Shown here: piece by piece, positions 14,795 to 24,099 of the stretch
How the letters are laid out: the number at the start of each line of letters is the position of its first letter
Numbering within the stretch: position 1 is the first letter of the stretch
Origin: an uncultured Verrucomicrobia subdivision 3 bacterium
GTDB taxonomy: Bacteria > Verrucomicrobiota > Verrucomicrobiia > Limisphaerales > DASXHY01
NCBI GenBank assembly: GCA_937890005.1
Contig: CALBZA010000018.1
Coordinates: 1-64,000 of the forward strand
DNA: 64,000 bases
Reading direction: 5' to 3'
The notes under the pieces: generated by a model
The model's input: only the letters and a program-made list of their open reading frames with translations
Databases searched by the model: none
What the model was told of the DNA's origin: nothing
Made by a program: the position numbers and the translations under genes

Positions 14795-15577
14795 ATGCTC
14801 CGCTCCCTCTACTCCGCCGCCGCCGGCATGCAATCGCAGCAGATGAACCTCGACGTCATCTCGAACAACCTTGCGAACGTCAACACCACCGGCTTCAAGA
14901 AAAGCAAAATCGAATTTCAGGAACTGCTTTACCAGACCACCCGCGCCCCCGGCGCCGAGCAGGGTTCGGGAAACATTCTTCCCACCGGCATTCAGGTCGG
15001 CGAAGGTTCGCGTCCTGTTGCGACCTCCCGCATTTTCACCTCCGGCGATCTGACTCAGACCGGCGAACGTCTCGATGTCGCGATCCAGGGTGATGGATTC
15101 TTCGAAGTGCAGCTGCCCGACGGCTCGCGCGCCTACACTCGCGACGGCGCGTTCAAAACTTCGTCTGATGGACGTATCGTCACCAGCGACGGTCTGCCGC
15201 TTCAGGGTGGATTTCAACCGGTTCCCGCCGGCACGACCAACATCACGATCGGTGCGAACGGCGACGTGACCTACAGCGGCGCGAACGGTTCGACCAGCTT
15301 CCAGGTGCAGCTCGTGCGATTCAACAATGCCGGCGGTCTCGAAAGCATGGGCGGAAACCTCTATCGCGAAACCAATGCCTCCGGCCCACCCGAACTCGGA
15401 ACGCCCGGACAGAACGGTTTCGGAACGCTCAACCAGGGCTATCTCGAAATGTCGAACGTCAAGGTGGTCGAGGAAATGGTGAACCTCATCCTCGCCCAGC
15501 GCGCCTACGAAGTGAACTCGAAGGCAGTTCAGGCCGCTGACGAAATGATGCAGCAGAGCAACAACCTGAAACGCTAA
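14795..15577 (+). CDS. flgG: Flagellar distal rod protein FlgG
   Basis: The 260-residue protein matches FlgG closely. The N-terminus is MLRSLYSAAAGMQSQQMNLD, then NNLANVNTTGFKKS. The core has AIQGDGFFEVQLPDG and AYTRDGAFKTSSDGRI. The C-terminus is YLEMSNVKVVEEMVNLILAQ, then RAYEVNSKAVQAADEMMQ. Length is the usual 260. It forms the distal rod crossing the periplasm. It is followed directly by flgA and preceded by a 91-base gap after flgF with no other gene. Confidence 0.95.
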   Translation: MLRSLYSAAAGMQSQQMNLDVISNNLANVNTTGFKKSKIEFQELLYQTTRAPGAEQGSGNILPTGIQVGEGSRPVATSRIFTSGDLTQTGERLDVAIQGDGFFEVQLPDGSRAYTRDGAFKTSSDGRIVTSDGLPLQGGFQPVPAGTTNITIGANGDVTYSGANGSTSFQVQLVRFNNAGGLESMGGNLYRETNASGPPELGTPGQNGFGTLNQGYLEMSNVKVVEEMVNLILAQRAYEVNSKAVQAADEMMQQSNNLKR

Positions 15578-15580
15578 GTG

Positions 15581-16333
15581 ATGACACATTTCAGAAACAT
15601 CCTGCTGGCAGCGGCAATCACGCTCACGGTCAACATCGCGACGCTCGGTTCCGAGACCAATGCCGTGGCTCCGGTTGCGACAAAACCGGCCACACGCCAG
15701 CTTGACGAATCCGAACTGCTTCAGCTTCTCACCGACAAGCTTCAGAACGATTACGTGAAGGACAAGGGCGAGCTGGAACTGCGTTTTACGCGACCAATTG
15801 CCAGCCGCACGGTTCCCGATGAACCGCTTACAATCAAAGTCCTGGACATTCCTGCCAACGGCGTCACACCAACCTTCATTATTCGCTTTGAACTTCGCAC
15901 CGACACCGCAACCGTCGGCAGCTGGCAATGCTCCGTTCAGGCGCGCGTCTGGCGCGACGTCTGGGTTGCGCGTTCGGCGGTCAAACGCGGACAGCTGATC
16001 GCTGATGCAGATCTCGATCGCCAACGCCGTGACGTGCTCACCGTGCGCGAAGCACTCGCCGATTTTGTCGCAGGAGATTCGACACTGGAACTTGCAGAAC
16101 CGCTGCAGGCCGGCTCTCCCCTGCTCGCCCGATCAGTCAAAGTTCGCCCGGTCATCCGCCGGGGTCAGACAGCCGATGCACTTGTCCAGGATGGACCGCT
16201 GAGCATCACAATGAAGGTCGAAGCGCTCGAAGACGGCGCGCCCGGCCAAACCATCCGCGCGCGCAATCCACAAACGCGCCGCGACATTCGTGGAAAGGTC
16301 CTCAATGAACAAACGCTTCTGCTTTCGCTCTGA
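15581..16333 (+). CDS. flgA: Flagellar P-ring assembly chaperone FlgA
   Basis: The protein of about 250 residues has a signal peptide (FRNILLAAAITLTVNIATLG). Its mixed periplasmic region ends in an SAF-type domain with VWVARSAVKRGQLIADADLD and a terminal ARNPQTRRDIRGKVLNEQ, the conserved FlgA C-terminus. FlgA assists FlgI polymerisation into the P ring. An ATG at 15581 follows immediately after a GTG at 15578; both directly abut the flgG stop, so coupling is expected. Confidence 0.9.
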   Translation: MTHFRNILLAAAITLTVNIATLGSETNAVAPVATKPATRQLDESELLQLLTDKLQNDYVKDKGELELRFTRPIASRTVPDEPLTIKVLDIPANGVTPTFIIRFELRTDTATVGSWQCSVQARVWRDVWVARSAVKRGQLIADADLDRQRRDVLTVREALADFVAGDSTLELAEPLQAGSPLLARSVKVRPVIRRGQTADALVQDGPLSITMKVEALEDGAPGQTIRARNPQTRRDIRGKVLNEQTLLLSL

Positions 16334-16388
16334 ACGCCTTCTGACAAAAGGCAACAAAGACAACGAAGCCCGGACGAGCTCTTCAAAT

Positions 16389-17030
16389 ATGCCAAAGCTC
16401 CGTTTCCTCCGTTTTCTTCTGTTGAATCGGAATCTCTCGCTGGTTCTCGCGCTCGTGGTCACGCCGGCTGTCACCTCCGCCCAGTCGATCTGGCGCGACG
16501 ACGCCAAACCGATGTACACCGACAAGCGCGGCAATTCCGTCGGCGACATCATCACCATCGTTGTCCAGGAAAACACCACCACTTCCAAGGACAACAAAAC
16601 TGAAACGGGCAAACAGTCTGGCGTTGACGCCAGCATCTCGTCGTTCCTCTACAGCCCCGGCGCGAGCGGTCTGCTGACCAAGGGTGGTCAGATGCCCGCG
16701 ATGAAGTTCAATGCAAAAAACGATTACAGCGGCGGCGGCACCATTGCGAACAGCGAACGGATGATTGCGCGCATCGCGGTGAAGGTGGTCGATGTCCTCC
16801 CCAACCGGAATTTGATTGTCGAAGGAAAGCGCGAAACTGCCTTCTCCGGCGAGAAGCAGACGCTCGTTCTCCGTGGCGTTGTCAGGGAAGCCGACGTTCT
16901 CGCAAACAACACTGTGTTCAGCTACAACGTCGCCGACGCCACCATCCAGATCGTTTCGAAAGGCACAATCTCCGATTCTCAGCGTAAGGGCTGGTTCACT
17001 CGTGTCTGGGACAAACTCACACCCTTTTAA
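16389..17030 (+). CDS. flgH: Flagellar L-ring protein FlgH
   Basis: The 213-residue protein has a signal peptide (hydrophobic core LSLVLALVVTPAVTSA) and then SIWRDD. Core FlgH motifs follow: GDIITIVVQENTTTSKD near residue 50, MIARIAVKVVDVLPNRNLIV EGKR (about 122-145), LVLRGVVREADV and SYNVADATI. Most FlgH proteins are lipoproteins with a lipobox cysteine; here the cleavage site is A-x-A and no cysteine is present. The start at 16389 gives a normal signal peptide. An ATG at 16305, inside flgA, has GGAAAGG before it but would add 28 polar residues. Confidence 0.9.
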   Translation: MPKLRFLRFLLLNRNLSLVLALVVTPAVTSAQSIWRDDAKPMYTDKRGNSVGDIITIVVQENTTTSKDNKTETGKQSGVDASISSFLYSPGASGLLTKGGQMPAMKFNAKNDYSGGGTIANSERMIARIAVKVVDVLPNRNLIVEGKRETAFSGEKQTLVLRGVVREADVLANNTVFSYNVADATIQIVSKGTISDSQRKGWFTRVWDKLTPF

Positions 17031-17033
17031 GCC

Positions 17034-18311
17034 ATGCCACTGGTTCCACGCTTTCTGAACAACACCCCACGCTGCGGCTCCAGCGCCAAGCAGATTCGGG
17101 AGACTCCTGCTCCGGCTCCTGTTCTCAAGTCGCCGCAGCTGGCAAAATCCGCGTCCATCCAGACGGAAAGTTCACCGTCAATTTTCTCGAATGCGTTCAC
17201 GCTGCTGTTTCAAAACACCAGCCTGATCGTTCTGGCGCTTCTCCTCTGCGGCACCACGTTCGCCCAGGCCGGCGTTCGCGTTCGCGATCTGGTCATGGTT
17301 TCCGGCGCCCGCGACAACCAGCTGGTCGGCTATGGTCTCGTTGCCGGTCTCGCCGGCGATGGCGACAAGGATCCGATCTACACGAAGCAAACCGTCGCCA
17401 ACATGCTCCAGCGCTACGGCATCAACGTTCCGGCCACGACACTTTCATCCAAGAACGTTGCCGTCGTCATGGTGACCGCCGACATCCCTGCCTTCATCAA
17501 GTCGGGCGGACGTCTCGACGTGCAGGTCGCGTCGATGGGCGACGCCAAATCGCTCCAGGGCGGCGTGCTGCTCCAGACACCGTTGTTCGGCGCGGACAAC
17601 AAAGTTTATGCGGTGGCGCAGGGTCCCATTTCGGTTGGCGGCTTTACTGCAGGCCAGGGCGGTGGCGGCGGCGCCACAGTTACGAAGAATCATCCCACTG
17701 TGGCCCAGATCATCGGCGGCGCGATCGTCGAACGCGAGATTCCGACGCAGATCGTTCGCGACAATGTGATCGAACTGCTCCTGCGCGAACCGGGTTTCAC
17801 CTCCGCCTCGCGCATGGCGGCCGCGATCAACGCGGTCTTTACGAACAGCGCCCATGCGTCCGACGCCACATCGGTCAAGGTCCGCATTCCCGAAGGCATT
17901 GAAAACACACCGGTCGATTTCATCGCGCACCTGGAAAACATCGAAGTGAATCCCGAAACTCCGGCGCGCATCATCATCAATGAACGAACCGGCACCATCG
18001 TCGCCACTTCGCGCATCCGGGTTTCGAGCTGCGCCGTTTCGCACGGAAACATCACCATCAATGTTGCTTCCACACTCGACGTTTCTCAACCCAGTCCGTT
18101 CAGCAACACCGGCACCACGGTGGTGACGCCGCGGACAACAACCGAAGTGACGGAAACGAAATCCTCACTCGTTCCACTTCCTGAAATGCCAACTGTGGAG
18201 AAAGTCGCCGCGGCACTGAATTCACTTGGCGTGACGCCGCGTGACGTGATGGCGATCTTCCAGGCAATGAAACAGGCCGGAGCGCTCCAGGCCGAACTCA
18301 TCATCCGCTGA
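17034..18311 (+). CDS. flgI: Flagellar P-ring protein FlgI
   Basis: The 425-residue protein has the FlgI core from about residue 80: RVRDLVMVSGARDNQLVGYG LVAGLAGDGD (80-109), TVANMLQRYGI, NVAVVMVTADIPAF, SSCAVSHGNITINV. The C-terminal helix pair is TVEKVAAALNSLGVTPRDVM and AIFQAMKQAGALQAELII. FlgI builds the P ring around the rod in the peptidoglycan layer. The 58 residues before the hydrophobic signal core (about 59-77) are unusually long. A later start near ATG 17281 would remove the signal, so the long leader is kept. It starts 3 bases after flgH. Confidence 0.93.
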   Translation: MPLVPRFLNNTPRCGSSAKQIRETPAPAPVLKSPQLAKSASIQTESSPSIFSNAFTLLFQNTSLIVLALLLCGTTFAQAGVRVRDLVMVSGARDNQLVGYGLVAGLAGDGDKDPIYTKQTVANMLQRYGINVPATTLSSKNVAVVMVTADIPAFIKSGGRLDVQVASMGDAKSLQGGVLLQTPLFGADNKVYAVAQGPISVGGFTAGQGGGGGATVTKNHPTVAQIIGGAIVEREIPTQIVRDNVIELLLREPGFTSASRMAAAINAVFTNSAHASDATSVKVRIPEGIENTPVDFIAHLENIEVNPETPARIIINERTGTIVATSRIRVSSCAVSHGNITINVASTLDVSQPSPFSNTGTTVVTPRTTTEVTETKSSLVPLPEMPTVEKVAAALNSLGVTPRDVMAIFQAMKQAGALQAELIIR

Positions 18312-18313
18312 CC

Positions 18314-18736
18314 ATGATCATTCCCCCGCTCCAATCGAAGATCGAGGCGTCGGATGTTCCGATGGAACGTCTGGCCGCGAACTCCGCTTTGTCCGAGAGC
18401 GAAAAGATTGCCGAGGCGGCGCGGCAGTTTGAAGCGGTTCTGCTCCGTCAGATTCTCGAAAGCACCCAGAAGTCGGTGTTCCAGTCCAAATACACGGACA
18501 ACTCGACGGCCTCGGGCATCTACCGCGACATGATCACGAATCAGCTTGCAGACAGTATTTCGAAGTCAGGGTCTGTCGGTCTTGCCCAGGTGTTGCATAA
18601 AGAATTCACACGCCAGCTCGCAGCCGAAAAGGAACAGAACCCCGAAGCGGAGCCGCCCAAACCACTTTGCACGTCCCCGAAACAGATCGAAATCTTTTCA
18701 ACCACCCCAACCAAAGCCAGGGACGCCAAGCTGTAG
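18314..18736 (+). CDS. flgJ: Flagellar rod-binding protein FlgJ (scaffold domain only)
   Basis: The 140-residue protein matches the N-terminal rod-binding domain of FlgJ: EAARQFEAVLLRQILESTQK (about 34-53), then YTDNSTASGIYRDMITNQLA DSISKSGSVGLAQVL (about 60-94). The C-terminal muramidase domain of proteobacterial FlgJ is absent, as in many phyla, so another enzyme must open the cell wall for the rod. The last 40 residues are Pro/Lys-rich. It starts 2 bases after the flgI stop. Confidence 0.85.
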   Translation: MIIPPLQSKIEASDVPMERLAANSALSESEKIAEAARQFEAVLLRQILESTQKSVFQSKYTDNSTASGIYRDMITNQLADSISKSGSVGLAQVLHKEFTRQLAAEKEQNPEAEPPKPLCTSPKQIEIFSTTPTKARDAKL

Positions 18737-18746
18737 ATAGATTCTC

Positions 18747-19244
18747 ATGAAAGAACTTGTCCAACACCTGATTGAATCGCTGCGCGAAGAATTGAAGGAG
18801 TACGGCGAGATGCTCGCCCTGCTCGATCAGCAGCAGCAGATGGTCATGGATCGCCAGTCGCAGAACATGATGGATTGCGTCACCGCGATCAACTGCCAGG
18901 CCGAAACCATCGCCGCCGCGCGCGAGGAACGCGAGCAACGCCGCCGCCGCGTGGCCGTTCACCTGCAGCTTTCCGAGGACGCAAGCTTCCAGACTTTGCT
19001 CCCGCACTTTCCTGCGGAATATCGTCCGCTGATCCACGCGCTCGTGCAGGAAAACAACGAGCTGCTCGTCCGCGTCCAGCAGCGCGCACGACAAAACCAC
19101 CTTCTGCTGAACCGCGTTGTGGAATTGATGCAGCGCTTCATCGGATCGCTTTTCCCCGGAACGCAACCAACGATTTACAACGGCACCGGCCACATGCTCG
19201 GCGGAGTGCTCCCGCAACGTTCACTTTACGACGCTGTCGGATGA
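18747..19244 (+). CDS. flgN: FlgN-like flagellar export chaperone
   Basis: The 165-residue, almost wholly helical protein lies directly before flgK, the usual site of flgN. It shows the FlgN pattern of an N-terminal coiled coil (LVQHLIESLREELKEYGEML) and a C-terminal helix that binds FlgK/FlgL (ENNELLVRVQQRARQNHLLL NRVVELM, about 115-141). It would keep hook-filament junction proteins export-competent. Sequence conservation in this family is low, so the call rests on fold pattern and synteny. Confidence 0.75.
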   Translation: MKELVQHLIESLREELKEYGEMLALLDQQQQMVMDRQSQNMMDCVTAINCQAETIAAAREEREQRRRRVAVHLQLSEDASFQTLLPHFPAEYRPLIHALVQENNELLVRVQQRARQNHLLLNRVVELMQRFIGSLFPGTQPTIYNGTGHMLGGVLPQRSLYDAVG

Positions 19245-19245
19245 T

Positions 19246-20670
19246 ATGCTCGGACTCTTCGGCACATTGAATCTTGGCACGCGCTCGCTGCAAACGCAGC
19301 AGAGCGGCGTGGAAGTGACTGGCCAGAACCTGGCGAACGTCAACAATCCGGCGTACGCCCGCCAGCGCCTCCAGATTCAGACCAGCCTCACCCTTCAGTC
19401 GCAGATCGGCCCGATCGGCACCGGCGCCGAGGCTGTGACGGTCGAACAGCTGCGCAACGCTCTCCTTGATGGGCAGATTCGCGGCGAGGAAAGCGTGGGA
19501 GGCTACTGGCTCGCCCAGCAGAATGGACTTCAGAACGCGCAGATCACCCTCAGCGAATATCTCGATCGCAGCGCCAATTCCGTGGACGGAACCTCCAACA
19601 GCAGCAGCATTGGAAACCTTGGCCTGTCCTCGGCATTGACCAGCCTGTTCAACGCATTTCAATCCGTCGCAACTTCGCCCACTTCACTTGCCGACAGACA
19701 GGCTTTGATCAGCCAGGCTCAGACACTCGCCACCCGATTCAACAATGTCACCGAGGGCCTGACCGGACTGCGCGACCTCCTGAATGCGTCGCTCACCAAC
19801 GATGTGAACGCGGCAAATCAGTTGCTGACCGACATCGCGAATCTCAACGACCAGATCGCCAAGGCAGAACTTCCATTCAACGGCAAGGCAAACGACCTTC
19901 GCGATCTTCGCGAACAGAAGCTGGAAGCACTCGCGAAGCTGGTTGATTTCGAAACCGTCACAGCCCCGGACGGAACATTTGGCATCAGCATCGGCGGAGT
20001 GGAGTTCGTCTCCGGAAAGAATGTCATCGACCGGCTCGCAACGCTCGGTCGCACAGGAGAATTTGGCGGTCCGAATGAAATCGTCGTGGCCAGCGCGAAT
20101 TCCCAGACGGCCTTGACAGTTCGCGGTGGCTCGATGGCGGGAACGATCGATGTCCGCGACGTCACCCTCGCTCAATTCGGGACCGATCTGGACACGCTCG
20201 CCTCGGCATTGATCACCGAAGTCAACGCATTGCATGCGACAGGTGCGACCGGCGCGAATTTCTTCGAAGGAACCAACGCCGCGAACATCAGGGTCAACGC
20301 AGACCTGATCTCCGACCCTTCCCAGTTTCAGGCCGGTGTGGCCGGAGAGGCTGGCGACAATTCGATCGCGCTTGCGCTCGCAAAATTGTCGTCCAAGCAG
20401 ATCGCCGGGCTCGGCAACAGCACGATCAACGATTATTACGGCAGGCTCACCGGCCGTTTCGGACAGGATCTCGCCAACGCCAACACACAGGTTTCCAACT
20501 ATCAGACCGTCAGCGCCGCGCTGTTGAGACAGCGCGATTCGATCAGTGGCGTCTCGATCGATGAAGAGATGGCCAACCTGCTGACGTATCAAAAAGCTTA
20601 CCAGGCTTCCGCCAAGATCGTGACGACCGTCGATGAAATGCTCGACATCGTTTTGAACATGAAGCGGTAG
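19246..20670 (+). CDS. flgK: Flagellar hook-associated protein 1 FlgK
   Basis: The 474-residue protein starts with the axial helix (LNLGTRSLQTQQSGVEVTGQ NLANVNNPAYARQ), has the FlgK block ITLSEYLDRS ... SLADRQALISQAQTLATRFN, and ends with SIDEEMANLLTYQKAYQASA and a Leu-rich helix to the C-terminus. It is shorter than the enterobacterial protein (about 550), the loss being in the variable central region. It joins hook and filament. It begins 1 base after flgN. Confidence 0.93.
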   Translation: MLGLFGTLNLGTRSLQTQQSGVEVTGQNLANVNNPAYARQRLQIQTSLTLQSQIGPIGTGAEAVTVEQLRNALLDGQIRGEESVGGYWLAQQNGLQNAQITLSEYLDRSANSVDGTSNSSSIGNLGLSSALTSLFNAFQSVATSPTSLADRQALISQAQTLATRFNNVTEGLTGLRDLLNASLTNDVNAANQLLTDIANLNDQIAKAELPFNGKANDLRDLREQKLEALAKLVDFETVTAPDGTFGISIGGVEFVSGKNVIDRLATLGRTGEFGGPNEIVVASANSQTALTVRGGSMAGTIDVRDVTLAQFGTDLDTLASALITEVNALHATGATGANFFEGTNAANIRVNADLISDPSQFQAGVAGEAGDNSIALALAKLSSKQIAGLGNSTINDYYGRLTGRFGQDLANANTQVSNYQTVSAALLRQRDSISGVSIDEEMANLLTYQKAYQASAKIVTTVDEMLDIVLNMKR

Positions 20671-20682
20671 TTTGACTGACTT

Positions 20683-21618
20683 ATGCGCGTTACCGGAAAC
20701 ACCTTCACCACGAACTTCCTGAACCAGGTTACCCGCCTGACGGCCCGTCAGCAGCAGTTGCAGACACAGGCCGCAACCGGCCAGCGCGTCACGGCACCGG
20801 AAGATGATCCGGCTGCCATGCAACGCGTGCTGGCATTGCGCGCCGAGCAACTCGGGCTGACGCAGTTCAAGAATAACATTTCGATTCTGCAGGATCGCGC
20901 CACGAACGCTTTCAACGCGCTGAAGGGAATCAAGAGCCTTTCGGACCGCGCCGGCGAAATCGCAACCCTCGCCGATGGCACCCGATCGCAGGAAGAACTG
21001 AAGACTTACGCGAGCGAAGTCACCCAGATGATCAAACAGGCGGTCCATACGATGAACTCGAAGTATGGAAACCAGTTCCTCTTCGCAGGCACGGCCAGCG
21101 ATCAGCCGCCATTCACCATCGAAACCGATGCCGACGGATTCGTGACCAGCGTCACCTACAACGGAAACACAAACGTGACCGAAAACGAGATATCAGACGG
21201 CTCGTCGCTCACCATTGATGTTCCTGGTGCAAACACAACCGGAACCGGCGCGCGCGGCGTCATTACAGACAGCCGGAGCGGAGCGGATTTCTTCAATCAC
21301 CTCATCTCGCTGCAGAACAATCTTCGGGATGGAAACATCTCGGCCATTGCAAGCGTTGACCGCCCTGCCCTTGCGAAGGACGAGGAAAACTTGATCTACC
21401 ACATCGGCAACAATGGCGTGACCCAAAGCCGGCTTGAAACCGCGAAGAGCGCCCTCCTGTCGCGGACCGATTCGCTGGAAAAGATGATTTCAAAGCAGGC
21501 TGACGCTGATCTCACGGAAACCCTCGTCAAGCTGACCCAGAGCCAGACTGCATTTCAGGCAGCGCTTCAAAGCGGCGCGACACTCATGCGCCTTTCGTTG
21601 ATGAACTACCTGAGCTGA
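20683..21618 (+). CDS. flgL: Flagellar hook-associated protein 3 FlgL
   Basis: The 311-residue flagellin-like protein has the N-terminal signature MRVTGNTFTTNFLNQV ... LQTQAATGQRVTAPEDDPAA (about 24-43) and a C-terminal helix DLTETLVKLTQSQTAFQAAL. The GNQFLFAGT segment (about residue 125) is characteristic of FlgL. It is the second hook-filament junction protein. It follows flgK by 12 bases and ends the hook-basal-body operon. A short stem with a TTTTT run near 21635-21656 may terminate transcription. Confidence 0.92.
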   Translation: MRVTGNTFTTNFLNQVTRLTARQQQLQTQAATGQRVTAPEDDPAAMQRVLALRAEQLGLTQFKNNISILQDRATNAFNALKGIKSLSDRAGEIATLADGTRSQEELKTYASEVTQMIKQAVHTMNSKYGNQFLFAGTASDQPPFTIETDADGFVTSVTYNGNTNVTENEISDGSSLTIDVPGANTTGTGARGVITDSRSGADFFNHLISLQNNLRDGNISAIASVDRPALAKDEENLIYHIGNNGVTQSRLETAKSALLSRTDSLEKMISKQADADLTETLVKLTQSQTAFQAALQSGATLMRLSLMNYLS

Positions 21619-21826
21619 CGCGCTCCCGGGCGCGAAAGCGCAGAGTCTTTTTAATGATCCACCGGAACGCGGCCTCAGTCCGATCATTGCCTCCCGCAGT
21701 GAAGCGGCGCGAGTGCCGCGGTTGATTGCATTTACGAGATGTTTTTAAAGCGGCAGGCAGAATCTCCGATAGCCAATAGGCTCGCCATGTGTTGAGCATC
21801 CGCGCATTCGCGGAAGGAACCGAACT

Positions 21827-24007
21827 ATGAGCAATTCTGACCGGCTGCAAAATCTCATCGACTCCCTCGGGATGGAAATCGTCACCGCCCAGGCGGGTTC
21901 GAATCAGGGACAATTTCCCATCCTCGACCTGCTCGGCAACATCCGCGACGCCGTCGAGCGAGAACCTGAGTTTTCGGAGCTCCACAAGAGAACAGCCGAA
22001 GCCTGGGAACGCATGGTGCAGATCGTCGAGTCTGGCGCGGACTTCAAGGCCGAGGAAATTCAATGGCTGAATGGCTTGCTGATGTTCGTTCAAAAAGCAG
22101 CCCGTCCGAATGGCGATAGCACACAAACACAACCGACATCCTCCGCTCCTCCCGCCGAACAATCCGAAGTCCCAGAAACGAACCCGGCCGCAGCACCATC
22201 CGCTTCGGCGTCGGAAGAACAACCGCTGCTCTTGAACATTGCCGACGATGCCGAACTCCTGCGCGAGTTCATCACGGAATCGCGCGAGCATCTGGACAAC
22301 ATCGAGCACGGCGTCCTGGTGCTGGAAAACCAGCCCACGGATGCAGAAACGTTGAACACAGTTTTCCGGGCGTTCCACACCTTCAAAGGCGGCGCAGGTT
22401 TTCTGAATCTTTTGCCAATCAACCGGCTTGCACACGTCCTCGAATCGTTGCTCGACCTCGCACGTCAGGGAAAACTGGCGATCAATGCATCGGTCATCGA
22501 ATTGATCCTGCGCGGTCGGGACACTCTGAAGCAGTTTCTGGATGACATCGAAGGGCAGATCAACGGCTCGAAACCGGCCGCACCGATCGATATTCCGACC
22601 GGAGCGCTGAAAGCAGAGGTGATGCATGCGATCGATTGCGTGAACGCCGGAGATTCCTCGGGCGGCTTCGCCACTTCGACTTCGCAACAAACCGCCAAAA
22701 CTTCCATCCCTGCTCCAAAGCCGATTGAGATCGTCGCATCGGAACCTGTTTCGAACGAAGTCGCAGAAACAACGCCTGCAAAACCGACTTCCAGCGATGG
22801 CAGTACTTCGAAAAACTCGGAACTCGGTGCGATGGTCAAGGTGGACACCGCCAAGCTCGACAGCCTGCTCGATCTCGTGGGTGAAATGGTGATCGCACAA
22901 TCGCTCGTCGGTCAGGGGCTGAATTCAACCGCGAACCTGAGCCCGGAATTCACCCGGAACATGGCGCAGCTCGGTCGCATCACGAAGGAACTCCAGCGCG
23001 TCAGCATGTCGTTGCGAATGGTTCCGATCCGCGGCGTTTTCCAGAAAATGGCGCGCGTGGTCCGCGACATCGGCGCCAAGCAGAACAAGAAGGTTCAATT
23101 CGTCACGAGCGGCGAAGACACCGAGCTGGATCGGAGTGTGGTTGAGGAACTGAACGATCCCCTGCTCCACATGATTCGCAATTCCATGGATCATGGAATC
23201 GAATCGTCCGACAAACGTCTCGCCGCAGGAAAATCGGCAACGGGAACCCTGTCGCTGAGGGCCTATCACCAGGGCGGCAATATCGTCGTCGAAATCGAGG
23301 ACGATGGCTCGGGGTTGAACAAGGACCGAATCCTGAAGAAGGCGATCGAACGCGGGCTGACCTCCGCTTCGGCACAGCATACCGAGGAGGAAATTTTTGC
23401 ATTCATCTTCGCGCCCGGATTTTCAACGGCGGAAAAGATCACCGATCTTTCGGGCCGCGGCGTCGGTTTGGACGTGGTGCGACGAAACATTGAGAAGCTG
23501 CGCGGCCGCGTGGACATTTCATCAACTCTCGGAAAAGGAACGCTGTTCAAGATCACCCTGCCGCTGACACTGGCAATCATCGATGGCCTGATCGTGAAAG
23601 TTGGCGAAGAGCGTTACATCCTTCCCACACTGTCAGTCCGGGAATCCTTCCGTCCCGAACCGGCGGCGATCACGCGCGTTCAGGGTCGGGCCGAAGTGGT
23701 CCAGGTTCGCGATCGGTTGATCCCGATGCTCCGTTTGCACGAACTCTTCGGAATCAAACCCGCTTCCACCAACGTGACGGACGGAATCGTGATCGTCATT
23801 CAGTCCGGAACGAAGGTTCGATGCATTCATGTGGACAGCCTGCTGCACAAGCAGGAAGTCGTGATCAAGAATCTCAATGAAATGATGGTTCACAAGAATC
23901 GCGCTCTGGCCGGGGCGGCGATTCTGGGTGATGGACGCGTGGGATTGATTCTGGACGTGAACGCGCTGGTGCATCTGGAAACCGAAGCATTTTCGAAGGC
24001 GGCCTGA
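21827..24007 (+). CDS. cheA: Chemotaxis histidine kinase CheA
   Basis: The 726-residue protein has an unusual 130-residue N-terminal helical segment and a Pro/Ser-rich linker. These are followed by an Hpt (P1) domain with the phosphorylated histidine in FRAFHTFKGGAGF (His184), a dimerisation domain (DSLLDLVGEMVIAQSLVGQ, about 345-363), an ATP-binding domain (HMIRNSMDHGIES N box, DDGSGLN, GRGVGLDV) and a C-terminal CheW-like domain. It phosphorylates CheY in response to receptors. No cheW, cheY or receptor gene is nearby. It has its own 208-base upstream gap and may be transcribed separately from flgL. Confidence 0.93.
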   Translation: MSNSDRLQNLIDSLGMEIVTAQAGSNQGQFPILDLLGNIRDAVEREPEFSELHKRTAEAWERMVQIVESGADFKAEEIQWLNGLLMFVQKAARPNGDSTQTQPTSSAPPAEQSEVPETNPAAAPSASASEEQPLLLNIADDAELLREFITESREHLDNIEHGVLVLENQPTDAETLNTVFRAFHTFKGGAGFLNLLPINRLAHVLESLLDLARQGKLAINASVIELILRGRDTLKQFLDDIEGQINGSKPAAPIDIPTGALKAEVMHAIDCVNAGDSSGGFATSTSQQTAKTSIPAPKPIEIVASEPVSNEVAETTPAKPTSSDGSTSKNSELGAMVKVDTAKLDSLLDLVGEMVIAQSLVGQGLNSTANLSPEFTRNMAQLGRITKELQRVSMSLRMVPIRGVFQKMARVVRDIGAKQNKKVQFVTSGEDTELDRSVVEELNDPLLHMIRNSMDHGIESSDKRLAAGKSATGTLSLRAYHQGGNIVVEIEDDGSGLNKDRILKKAIERGLTSASAQHTEEEIFAFIFAPGFSTAEKITDLSGRGVGLDVVRRNIEKLRGRVDISSTLGKGTLFKITLPLTLAIIDGLIVKVGEERYILPTLSVRESFRPEPAAITRVQGRAEVVQVRDRLIPMLRLHELFGIKPASTNVTDGIVIVIQSGTKVRCIHVDSLLHKQEVVIKNLNEMMVHKNRALAGAAILGDGRVGLILDVNALVHLETEAFSKAA

Positions 24008-24099
24008 ACCGAATTGAACTGGCCGGACAGCACCCGCTCATCCGGCCAGAATGGTTCCCCACTCCTCGGCAAAGATCACCGTCTTTGTCGTTCAGATCG

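Noticed and set aside
14720..16024. 434-codon minus-strand frame
   Set aside because: Antisense shadow of flgG and flgA.
19684..21048. 454-codon minus-strand frame
   Set aside because: Antisense shadow of flgK and flgL; no domain or ribosome-binding site.
21584..22900. 438-codon minus-strand frame
   Set aside because: Antisense to the cheA start region; Cys/Arg-rich shadow composition.
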